Made by a program: the position numbers and the translations under genes
The notes under the pieces: model-generated
Told to the model about the DNA's origin: nothing
Databases searched by the model: none
The model's input: only the letters and a program-made list of their open reading frames with translations
Source: Rubripirellula lacrimiformis
GTDB taxonomy: Bacteria > Planctomycetota > Planctomycetia > Pirellulales > Pirellulaceae
Reading direction: 5' to 3'
Assembly (NCBI RefSeq): GCF_007741535.1
Contig: NZ_CP036525.1
Coordinates: forward strand, 3,906,001-3,970,000
Length of the DNA stretch: 64,000 nt
Shown: positions 46,051 to 54,285 of the stretch, in pieces
How positions within the stretch are numbered: the first letter of the stretch is position 1
Layout: every line of letters starts with the position of its first letter

Positions 46051-47378
46051 GCTAGCACCTCGTCGATCGGAAACCCTTCGGCGATCGGAATCGGCCTGCC
46101 GCTAAGGTTCATATTGGCGGCTTCGGCGCCAATTCCCAACGCGGAACACAGCGTCGCCAAAAGATGCTGGACGGTCGTCACGCCATCTTCGACCTGCGTA
46201 CCGTCCGGCGACGTTTTGCCGTAAGCTTGGCCGCCCGCGATCCCGCCGCCGGCCAAAACGGTCGTCCACGCACCGGGGAAATGGTCGCGTCCGGCGTTGG
46301 CATTGATGGTCGGGGTTCTGCCAAATTCGCCCATCCAAATGATGGTGGTTGACTCCAGCAGTCCGTGGTCAGCCAAGTCCCGCATCAGCGTGCTCCAGCC
46401 GTCGTCCAGTACCGTCGAAAGATCTTTCACCGCGCTGAAATTGTCCGAATGCGTATCCCAGCCGACGCCTCCGCTGCTGGTTCCAAGCGAGACTTCGACA
46501 AACGGAACACCGCGCTGAATCAGACGCCGAGCCATCAGGCAGCCTTGGCCGAAGACGGTGGCGCCGTACTGGTCTCGTAGTTTGGCTGGTTCGTCGGACA
46601 GATCAAACGCTTTGGCATCTTCGCTGTTCATCAATTGCAGGGCGCCTTCATAAACCTCGTTGTGCGCACCGGCGGCACCGCCCGTTCGGCTTTTGACGAA
46701 TCCCGATTGCAGCTGACGCCACATCTGCAAGCGCTGTGACATACGTTGATCATCGATGTCCGCCGGTCGCGACATCGATTGGACTTGCAATTCGGGATAG
46801 CCGTCCTCATCGTTGGTAATGGACCCTGGAAGATCACTGGCGCCGACGAACAGGGGCCCAAATTTTGGCCCCAAAAAGCCGGGGCTAAACGCATCCTGAT
46901 TGAACGATCGATAACTTCCGATGCTGACATTCGGTGGCAACGCGGGGGAGGGGCTGCCCAGTTGATTGGCGAGGGATGCGCCGATGCTGGGGTACTGTTC
47001 GGGGCCCATCGGCTTGTAACCGGTTCGCATCAAATAGGTGCCTCGTCCATGGTCACCTTCCTTGGTGGACATCCCACGCATGATGGCCAATTGGTCCGCC
47101 ATCGTTGCCAGTTTGGGCAGATGTTCACTGAAGCGCAACCCCGGGACATTGGTCTGGGTTTCCCTAAATTCGCCACCGTTGGGATGGCCGGGCTTCATGT
47201 CGAAAGTGTCCGTTTGGGTCGGTCCCCCGCTCATCCATAACAGGATGCAGTGCCGCCGCCTTTTCGGGTCGTTCGCCAAGGCCCGTGCAAGCTCGGGAAA
47301 CCATCCGCTAGCACTGACGGTTCCCCAACCGGCAGCCATGGACTGCATGAATCGACGTCGCGTGTTGTTGGTTTTCAT
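46047..47378 (-). CDS. DUF1501 family exported protein (second copy)
   Basis: This 443-residue DUF1501 protein has a twin-arginine-like start (TRRRFMQSMAAGW) and family blocks WMSGGPTQTDTFDMKPG, GYDT-type WDTHSDNF and WMGEFGRTP. It is divergent from the copy at 15698-17143. It lies 7 bp downstream of the sigma-linked DUF1549 fusion gene and overlaps the EF-hand gene by 4 bp. The pairing with a DUF1549/DUF1553 protein is the usual one. Confidence 0.92.
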   Translation of the reverse strand: MKTNNTRRRFMQSMAAGWGTVSASGWFPELARALANDPKRRRHCILLWMSGGPTQTDTFDMKPGHPNGGEFRETQTNVPGLRFSEHLPKLATMADQLAIMRGMSTKEGDHGRGTYLMRTGYKPMGPEQYPSIGASLANQLGSPSPALPPNVSIGSYRSFNQDAFSPGFLGPKFGPLFVGASDLPGSITNDEDGYPELQVQSMSRPADIDDQRMSQRLQMWRQLQSGFVKSRTGGAAGAHNEVYEGALQLMNSEDAKAFDLSDEPAKLRDQYGATVFGQGCLMARRLIQRGVPFVEVSLGTSSGGVGWDTHSDNFSAVKDLSTVLDDGWSTLMRDLADHGLLESTTIIWMGEFGRTPTINANAGRDHFPGAWTTVLAGGGIAGGQAYGKTSPDGTQVEDGVTTVQHLLATLCSALGIGAEAANMNLSGRPIPIAEGFPIDEVLA

Positions 47379-47385
47379 TCGACTA

Positions 47386-49758
47386 TCAATGGTTCAGCGT
47401 AAACTCGGCACTGTTGAGCAATGCCCACAGCAAATCGGAAAGTCCATCGTGACGCAGGCTAACGTCCGGATCGCTCAAAATGGTCTGTGAAAGAACTTCC
47501 TGTTCTTGCGCAGTCGGTGGGCGAGACAAAGTCGCCAAAAAGAGAACTTCGACGCGTTGTTTGTTGGTAAAGAATGGTGCGTCGAGTGACTTCAGCAGAC
47601 CGCCGCTGTTGGTTCCCGTCGCCATCGCGACCAGATCTCCATTCATCATTGTCAGGGCCTGTGGAATTCCCGAGAGATAGTCGACGCGGTTGGTTGCCGG
47701 TGACGCGAATTGTTGTAGGAATTGATCCCGTTGGCTATTTCCAAATCGGGCCACTGTGGTCGCAGTCCCCTGCCGTTGGGAGGCAGCGTCAAGACGAGTT
47801 GCCATGCTGATGCAATCGTAAAGCTGAGCGGCCGTCAAGGTTTTGACTCCCATCTGAGCGAAGCACTCCAGCCGGATTTCACTCGAGTCATCGGAAGCGC
47901 TCGATAAGCGATAAGCACGTGACAACGCTACCGTCCGCAAAACGGATCGTAGATTGAAGTTCGTTTGGATCAACTGACCTGCCAACAGGTCAAGCAATTC
48001 AGGCGAAATGGGCTGGTTCTTCGAACCGAAATCGTCGACGGGATCCACGATGCCGCGACCAAACATCTGGGCCCACACGCGGTTGACGGTAGCGCGAGCA
48101 AAGTATGGATTCTGGGCACTGGTCAGCCAGGAAGCCAGTCGCTGGCGTCGAGCGACCCTCGTAGCCGACGGATCATCTGCGTGGTCCAGAAAGCGAGGTG
48201 GAATGACTCGATCGGTTTCCGGCAGCATGACCTCCCCACGGTCAACATCACGCACCTGCATCAATTTCGATGCGGTGGCTAGTTCACCCTTGGGACGCGA
48301 AATCTGCGCAAAGAAGGCCGCATAGCTCCAGAAATCTTCTTGAGTCCATGGTTCGAAGGGATGGTCATGGCACTGAGCACATTCGAGCCGAATGCCCAGG
48401 AAGACGCGGGAGGTCCGCGCGGCTAGTTGGTCAGGGTCCAACTTGGCCGCCGAATAGAACAGCAAGGGGCCCGACTTGGAAAGCCTTCCCTCGGCCAACA
48501 ACAATCGACGTACGATCTTGTCGTAGGGTTCGTCTTTGCCAAATTGATCGGCAAGCCAGCGGTCGAATGCCTCTAACCCGCCGAACGCTGTCAGGTCCAC
48601 GCCATCGGGGATCAAGAACGTTCGCCAAGTGGTCGCCAAATGGGATGCGTGGTCTGGGCTCTCTAACAGCTGGTCAACCAATCGCTCGTAACGGTCGGCG
48701 GCTGTTTGTTCCAAATAGTTTCGTGCTTCGGTGACCGTCGGCGTTCGACCGGCTAGGTCCAGATAGACCCGGCGAAGCAGTTCCGAATCGTTGGCTTCCG
48801 CGACCGGTTGCACCGACCGCTCGGTCCAAAGTTCGTTCAGCAATTCATCGGTCGCTGCTAAAGTCTCTTTCGCCGATTGCACTTCAATCGACACCGGACG
48901 CCATGTGGTTGCAGCACCCAGTGGCAATGCACCCACGAGCGACCGTTTCGGTGCCGGAGCCAATGCATCACCACTTCGACCAATGGATGGACGATCGGGC
49001 GTGGTCGCAACCATTTGGTCTCCTTCCACGCCGCTGGGCAACAAATTGCGTCGCGGATAAGTGATCGTCAGTTCCCGCGGTCCGGGTTCAGTGGATGTGA
49101 GGATGGCTGTCGGACTGCTTGCTTGAGGCTTGTTGGACCGTTCGCGAATTCGGGCGGTTTGGGGCAGCGATGTGTCCGGGTCCAACATCAGATCCAGATC
49201 GATCTGCTGGTCGTCATCGGTCGTGAAGACGATATGCATCGCGATCGAATTGTTGATGCGTTCCCAGCTTTGATCGGCGACTTTCAAGCCTGATAGCGGT
49301 AGGTCTTCGGTTGACTGACCGACCGCTCGCAGCAAAAACGACAATACCATGCGGCTGCGCTGTGATTCGGATTTCGACGCGATCGTGGATGAGTCCAAGG
49401 ACCAATTTCCGCTGGCGCCAGTCAAGTGCAGCAATGGTTGCCGCGTGATCGCGTCCACGACGGACGTCCAAGCATAAGTCTTCGATCCACCGATCACAAA
49501 GAACGCCAGCATCAAGGTTGCTGCAAGCGCGCCGGCGATCGGCCAACCGGAAACCACCTTGGTTCCACGCAACACGTTCGACCAAATTGTACCGGCTGCC
49601 TGTGGTTCCAAGGCAGGAGATGCACCCCACTGATCGGTGATGCCAGCATCAAGTCGCCGCACCAAGGATGCTGGCACCGGCGGCGCGTCGTATGCGTCCG
49701 CCAAGATGGCAGCGACGCTAGCCTCTGGCGGCGTTTCATGTTCGGTTGAATGGTTCAT
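47386..49758 (-). CDS. Anti-sigma-like membrane domain fused to DUF1549-DUF1553
   Basis: This 790-residue protein has a cytoplasmic N-terminal segment of about 70 residues, one membrane helix (about 71-91) and an extracytoplasmic region (about 95-300) of unknown fold. A DUF1549 domain (about 303-490) with heme-like CAQCH (460-464) and a DUF1553 domain (about 535-785) follow. There is no cleavable signal. The gene overlaps the ECF sigma gene by 4 bp (ATGA), the standard place of an anti-sigma factor, so the N-terminus most likely binds that sigma. The enzyme-like domains may thus act as the sensor. The N-terminal part lacks a recognisable zinc-binding ZAS motif, so the anti-sigma assignment is by position and topology. 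Confidence 0.85.
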   Translation of the reverse strand: MNHSTEHETPPEASVAAILADAYDAPPVPASLVRRLDAGITDQWGASPALEPQAAGTIWSNVLRGTKVVSGWPIAGALAATLMLAFFVIGGSKTYAWTSVVDAITRQPLLHLTGASGNWSLDSSTIASKSESQRSRMVLSFLLRAVGQSTEDLPLSGLKVADQSWERINNSIAMHIVFTTDDDQQIDLDLMLDPDTSLPQTARIRERSNKPQASSPTAILTSTEPGPRELTITYPRRNLLPSGVEGDQMVATTPDRPSIGRSGDALAPAPKRSLVGALPLGAATTWRPVSIEVQSAKETLAATDELLNELWTERSVQPVAEANDSELLRRVYLDLAGRTPTVTEARNYLEQTAADRYERLVDQLLESPDHASHLATTWRTFLIPDGVDLTAFGGLEAFDRWLADQFGKDEPYDKIVRRLLLAEGRLSKSGPLLFYSAAKLDPDQLAARTSRVFLGIRLECAQCHDHPFEPWTQEDFWSYAAFFAQISRPKGELATASKLMQVRDVDRGEVMLPETDRVIPPRFLDHADDPSATRVARRQRLASWLTSAQNPYFARATVNRVWAQMFGRGIVDPVDDFGSKNQPISPELLDLLAGQLIQTNFNLRSVLRTVALSRAYRLSSASDDSSEIRLECFAQMGVKTLTAAQLYDCISMATRLDAASQRQGTATTVARFGNSQRDQFLQQFASPATNRVDYLSGIPQALTMMNGDLVAMATGTNSGGLLKSLDAPFFTNKQRVEVLFLATLSRPPTAQEQEVLSQTILSDPDVSLRHDGLSDLLWALLNSAEFTLNH

Positions 49759-50507
49759 GAGCGGCCTCGCAACATTTCGTTAGGCAGCGTTGGATCGTTC
49801 GATGGATCGATCGGAGGCTGGGGGGACCTGTCATCACAAGCAGGATTTGGCTTGTGTGCAGGTGCAGGGTCGGGGCGCGAACTGCCTGTCAAATCGATGG
49901 TTTCAATCGTCGTCGTATTCGAAAGGAAAGGACTTCGTGAGCTGTCCTTTGGTTCCTTGGGGTCGTTTTTATTCATTCCGATCGCCTTTCGGAACGCGTT
50001 GCGTGCACGAAACAGAATTGACTCGACGCTCTTTTCGGTCGCCTGCAACCGGTCCGCCATTTCACGAACGGAGATGCGGTCAAGGTACTTCCATTCCAAC
50101 GCCAACCGTTGCTTCTCTGGCAGCCTATCCATCACATCGCGAACTTCTTCGCGTCGGATCTCTCGATCGTGTTCGCTATCCGGTGTCACGCTGTCGTGCA
50201 TTTCTTTGGTCAGACCCGATTGTTGGATCAAATGCTGGACGCGAGCTGCCGCTCGGAAATGGTCCTGGATCTTTTTGGAAGCGACAGATCGCAACCATGC
50301 ACTTGGAAATTCAATTTCCACGTCTTTTTGGACAGCCACCACAAGAGCCAACACCGACTCGCTAACGATATCCTCCGCAAGGTGCCGGTCGCCGTTGACG
50401 CGAGCGAATACGTAACGCCAGATCGACGGCACAAAGCACTCATTTAAGTGCTGTGCCGCAATGGGATCCTGTTTGCGAAGTCGATCGACGAATTCAACGT
50501 TGTTCAA
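49755..50507 (-). CDS. ECF-type RNA polymerase sigma-70 factor
   Basis: This protein of about 250 residues has region 2 (about 5-85, with AAQHLNECFVPSIWRYVFARVNG and AEDIVSE) and region 4 (about 115-175, LPEKQRLALEWKYLDRISVREMADRL then VESILFRARNAFRKAI). It also has an unusual Pro/Ser/Asp-rich tail of about 70 residues. The TTG at 50507 is chosen because AGAAGGA stands 5 bases before it. A GTG at 50528 would start upstream of that box. It heads the long minus-strand cluster and faces the secreted-giant operon, which it may also control. Confidence 0.9.
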   Translation of the reverse strand: MNNVEFVDRLRKQDPIAAQHLNECFVPSIWRYVFARVNGDRHLAEDIVSESVLALVVAVQKDVEIEFPSAWLRSVASKKIQDHFRAAARVQHLIQQSGLTKEMHDSVTPDSEHDREIRREEVRDVMDRLPEKQRLALEWKYLDRISVREMADRLQATEKSVESILFRARNAFRKAIGMNKNDPKEPKDSSRSPFLSNTTTIETIDLTGSSRPDPAPAHKPNPACDDRSPQPPIDPSNDPTLPNEMLRGRS

Positions 50508-50964
50508 AATGGTCCTTCTAATTCGCACCCGAAGTTTTGCTCAGGTGCCGGACGTCTTACGGTAGGTGGGTCGGTCCTCGACCAGAGATCACGCGAGAAA
50601 ATTGAGAAAAAGTCTGCGGCGGGTTTTTGCAGCGACTGCCGCGCCCCTACACGCGATTCATTGGCTAGCGATGGGGTGTGGTCCAGAATAGCGGATCGCC
50701 CGTACGGGCGTTCAGCTGGGCTGGTGCCTGTGCTAAGAGGAAGTGCGGAGGGCGGAATCGGAGGCGAGTTGGCCGCTGTGAGTCGCGGCTGTTGGCGGCA
50801 TCCCGGTTGCATGAGTTCGATGAATCGGTTTTTTGAAAAATGCGTGCGTGATTTGCAAGACTTCAGCGACTTGATTCATCGGGGATCGGCGCACCGAGGT
50901 GCTTCGGTCGCGCATACTGATGTTCGTTCAACGCACAACGCCAATTGACCCTTGCATCGCCGAA
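50508..50964. promoter_or_regulatory. Divergent control region of sigma and giant-protein operons
   Basis: This stretch of about 457 bp lies between the two divergent operons. It contains a perfect 14-bp palindrome CGCCCGTACGGGCG (50697-50710) near its middle, a candidate operator. Open frames in it have no domains. Autoregulated ECF promoters are expected here, but I could not place a pair of boxes with confidence. Confidence 0.5.
50697..50710. repeat. Perfect 14-bp palindrome
   Basis: CGCCCGTACGGGCG is identical to its reverse complement. It lies 190 bp upstream of the sigma gene start and 255 bp upstream of the first giant-protein gene. It could be a dimeric regulator site. No match to a known operator was recognised. 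Confidence 0.85.
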
Positions 50965-53900
50965 ATGTTGCTCCGTATTCTCTTGATCGCATTCCTCATC
51001 ATGCTGTCGCCAGCACGACAACCCTTTGGCCGCGGCAAGGCCTGCGCGTCGGACAGGGATGCGGCTGCTGTGATTTTGGGCGAACCATTGCTTCGTCAGT
51101 CCACGGTCGATGTGTCGACGCGTGGCAAGGACGTGGCCCCGTCCAAGCGATATCCGTTTTTGAAGTCTTGGGTGATGCCGATGGGGACCCTACCGCCCTT
51201 TCGGGTCACGGCCGAATTGCAATCTGCCCTGGATCTGGGTCGCCAGCCCGGGCCGATGGACGACGGTGCTCGTTTCGATCTCGCCGACCAACCGGAATCA
51301 AAATGGCTGTGTTCGCCGGCAGCGGATCTCGTCGCGGAAGCCCAATCTTTGGGCCGCATCGCGGAATTGCAAACCGACGTCGATCAGTGGCAAGCGAACA
51401 CCGCGACGCAGAGGCATCAGAAGTGGGCGATGCAGAGTCTGATTGCAATCGCCGTGGGTGATGTGGATTTGTCGACCACGTTTTTGGATGATTTGTTGGC
51501 GGTCCGTCCGCAAGATCGATCCGCTTCACCGCATGATGTTTCAATGCGTGAACTGTTGGTGGTTCGATCGGCAGCCGAGCATCATTCGACTCGCCACCTT
51601 GTCACTGAGGAATGGTTGAGATCCGTTTGCCGGCATGGGATCAATCCCGCCGATTTCCACTTGCGATCGCTCGCCGACTGGTGCAAAGCCGCAGAGGGAA
51701 CGAAGCCGGTTTCACCGTTGGATGCTTCATCACTCTTTCTTCCATGCTCGCGTTTGGATTCTCAGTCTGATTCCTCTGCCCTGCCGATTGCACGCTACGG
51801 TCTATCAGGCGAGATTGTAGTGAGAACGACGGGCGGACCTTCCGACTTTCTGGCTTTTCAGAGCCCGCTGCAAGGCGACTATGCGGTCAGCGCCGAAGTG
51901 CTATCACGGCCATTTTGTTGGACATCACTATTGGTCGCTGGACGCTCGGTTCGGCCCGACATTGGTGCACAAACTTTTCAACTCTTTTCGATGGATGCCC
52001 CGCCGCAGCGACTAAGCATTCCGCGGCAGTTCGAGCCGCTGGGGGAATGGACGCAGGTTCGCGTCGAAGTGCATGACGGGATGGCAAGTCACTATGTGAA
52101 TGGAATCGAAACGCCAAAGGTAAAGATCGACGAGGCTTCGTTTCCTTGGTTCATGTTGCATAGCATAGGCAACGAAACTTCCGCCGTTCGCAGCGTTCGC
52201 GTCACGGGGACGCCGACGATCCCAGCGCAGTTGAATCTGGTCGCCAGCACGCGGTTGTCCGGATGGAGTCTTTACCATCGTCACGCAAGTGGTTCGTGGC
52301 ACGGAAATTGGGATGCAGCGGAACAGGATGGCCGGATCGTACTTTCCGCCGATGCCGATCCGCTGCCGCACGGTTCATCCCAAGAAGACTTGTTGCGTTA
52401 CGATCGGCCGATCTTAGAAGACGGATGGATCGAGTATGAATTTTGGCAACCAGATGACTCGGACGAGGCTGAAGTCCACCCCGCCCTAGGACGCCAGGTC
52501 ATCATGATTGGCCAGAATGAAGTGACGCTTCACCGGTTGACCAACGGAATGGAACAACGATCACTGGTTCGGCCCGACAATCGTTGGTTACCTGATTTCG
52601 CAAGCTCTCGTGGCGCTATCGATACCGCAATCAAGCCACCCACGCTGCAGCCTGCGGCGTGGAACCGTGCCAAATTGTCGCTAACGGGCGATCGGTTGGC
52701 ATTATTCGTCAATGGTGATCTCGTGCTGGAACAAGCCATTGAAGCCTCCAATTCGCGTCACTTTGGATTCTTTCGGTTTGCTGATCGACATCATTCGGCC
52801 GTCCGTGACGTTCGCTATACGGGCGACTGGCCCAAGCAATTACCGGCGATGCAGCAGCAACCGCTGGTGTCGCGAAAGTTGGCAGAGCTAGAAGAGTGGT
52901 CCGCTGCGTTGCCACAATCCTTTGACCAGGATTTTCGAAAGCCACTTTCTTCCTTTGATTTCGATGCCAATGGTGACCAGCAATCGCTGGCGCTGGTTCC
53001 GCTTGGCGTGAAGATGCATCGCACAACCGATCAGGGAATCCGAGACCTGAGATCTTGCGTGCGTGTAACGGGTGATTTCGACATCACCGCAAAGTACTGC
53101 CAATTGAACATCAAGAAAGGAAAGCCAACTTGGCATTGCGGGATTGGTTTAGCGGTTTTGTTGGACGATTCGCAACGAAACTACTTTGCCATTCATCATC
53201 GAACGGACCGTATGAATGGCCAGCAGTTTGTGACCTTTGTTCGCAAAGAAATGAACGATGGCGGGAAGACGACGTTCGTCGATAGCGAGCAAACCAGTGA
53301 TCAGGGGACGTCCGGAACACTGCGGTTGATGCGGCGTGATGATTGGGTTTACGCCTATTACGCCCAACGCCAATCGAAAGACTTCCGTTTGATTTCGACG
53401 GCAAAAGTTTCCTCTGCGCCGATCGAGATCCAGGGCGTCAGGTTGATGACCGAAGTGGGCATGGGATTGAGCACGTCAGTGGTTTGGCAGTCGTTGCGAA
53501 TTCGCGCTGATTCGATCGATCCAATGATCGATCGGGATCCAGAGTCGGTCATCGCTTACTTGGATCAGCTGGCGGATTATGATTCGGATGAATTCGAAAC
53601 GATCAACCAGGACGCGTTTGCCGAAGGCGGGCGGTGGGGCGTCAGCAATGATGGCGAATCGAGCATCGTTTCGGACCAAAGGGCGACAGTCGCGACCGCC
53701 AAGGGTGCCCCTGGGCACTCGGCAATCTATCATTCGCTATCGTGCGAAGCTGATTTTGATCTAAGCGTCGATTTCGATCCATTGGAATTTCCAAAGTCGG
53801 AGAAACCGGGGGCAGCCAACGAGATCACTTGGCAGATTCGTTTGGCACCCCATCCTATGGCTGGCGGCGGTGGTGACGATTCGCCGGAGGTCGCTGTCGT

Positions 53901-54285
53901 CGAGGCATCGTTCCTGCTGCGACACAAATGGAACGGGTTGGTCGAACTGGTCGCTCGTACGGTGGGAATCAATCGAGCGGGTAAGCCCATGTACCGTCCG
54001 ATCCGCTCGATCAGCGTCAACAGCCCGGATCGCTATCGATTCGTTAAGCGTGGATCGAAGGTCTATTTTCTTTACTCCGAGAGGGATTCGGAGACGGACC
54101 GGCTAATCGCAACCTGCACGGTGGATCCGTCGCTGATTGTGCAAAGCAATGTGTTGGGGATCATCGCAACTGCCCCAGACCATCCCGTCCAAACGCGTTG
54201 GAATCGTTTCACAGTGAAGCAGAGGCAGCCGAGCAACGATGCGACTGATTCACTTGATCCAAGTTCGGAGACGATCAAACGATGA
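50965..54285 (+). CDS. Large secreted DUF1581/DUF1583-like protein, first of three
   Basis: This 1106-residue exported protein has a hydrophobic N-terminus (about 1-15) from the ATG at 50965. The GTG at 50899 would add an unlikely leader. It shares with the next two genes a module of jelly-roll-like beta domains: a GTPTIP segment, RPILEDGWIEYEFW, VHPALGRQV, a TDG/TNG with PDN segment, and ALFVNGD with FGFFRFADR and GDWPKQLP. A C-terminal half with GDFDITAKY follows. This matches my memory of planctomycete DUF1581/DUF1583 proteins; no enzymatic motif is visible. It may bind glycans, since the beta domains recall LamG/concanavalin folds. The next gene overlaps by 4 bp. Confidence 0.75.
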   Translation: MLLRILLIAFLIMLSPARQPFGRGKACASDRDAAAVILGEPLLRQSTVDVSTRGKDVAPSKRYPFLKSWVMPMGTLPPFRVTAELQSALDLGRQPGPMDDGARFDLADQPESKWLCSPAADLVAEAQSLGRIAELQTDVDQWQANTATQRHQKWAMQSLIAIAVGDVDLSTTFLDDLLAVRPQDRSASPHDVSMRELLVVRSAAEHHSTRHLVTEEWLRSVCRHGINPADFHLRSLADWCKAAEGTKPVSPLDASSLFLPCSRLDSQSDSSALPIARYGLSGEIVVRTTGGPSDFLAFQSPLQGDYAVSAEVLSRPFCWTSLLVAGRSVRPDIGAQTFQLFSMDAPPQRLSIPRQFEPLGEWTQVRVEVHDGMASHYVNGIETPKVKIDEASFPWFMLHSIGNETSAVRSVRVTGTPTIPAQLNLVASTRLSGWSLYHRHASGSWHGNWDAAEQDGRIVLSADADPLPHGSSQEDLLRYDRPILEDGWIEYEFWQPDDSDEAEVHPALGRQVIMIGQNEVTLHRLTNGMEQRSLVRPDNRWLPDFASSRGAIDTAIKPPTLQPAAWNRAKLSLTGDRLALFVNGDLVLEQAIEASNSRHFGFFRFADRHHSAVRDVRYTGDWPKQLPAMQQQPLVSRKLAELEEWSAALPQSFDQDFRKPLSSFDFDANGDQQSLALVPLGVKMHRTTDQGIRDLRSCVRVTGDFDITAKYCQLNIKKGKPTWHCGIGLAVLLDDSQRNYFAIHHRTDRMNGQQFVTFVRKEMNDGGKTTFVDSEQTSDQGTSGTLRLMRRDDWVYAYYAQRQSKDFRLISTAKVSSAPIEIQGVRLMTEVGMGLSTSVVWQSLRIRADSIDPMIDRDPESVIAYLDQLADYDSDEFETINQDAFAEGGRWGVSNDGESSIVSDQRATVATAKGAPGHSAIYHSLSCEADFDLSVDFDPLEFPKSEKPGAANEITWQIRLAPHPMAGGGGDDSPEVAVVEASFLLRHKWNGLVELVARTVGINRAGKPMYRPIRSISVNSPDRYRFVKRGSKVYFLYSERDSETDRLIATCTVDPSLIVQSNVLGIIATAPDHPVQTRWNRFTVKQRQPSNDATDSLDPSSETIKR

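Noticed and set aside
50448-50948. 166-codon plus-strand frame across the divergent control region
   Set aside because: It overlaps the sigma gene start in antisense and has no domain; the region is better explained as regulatory DNA.
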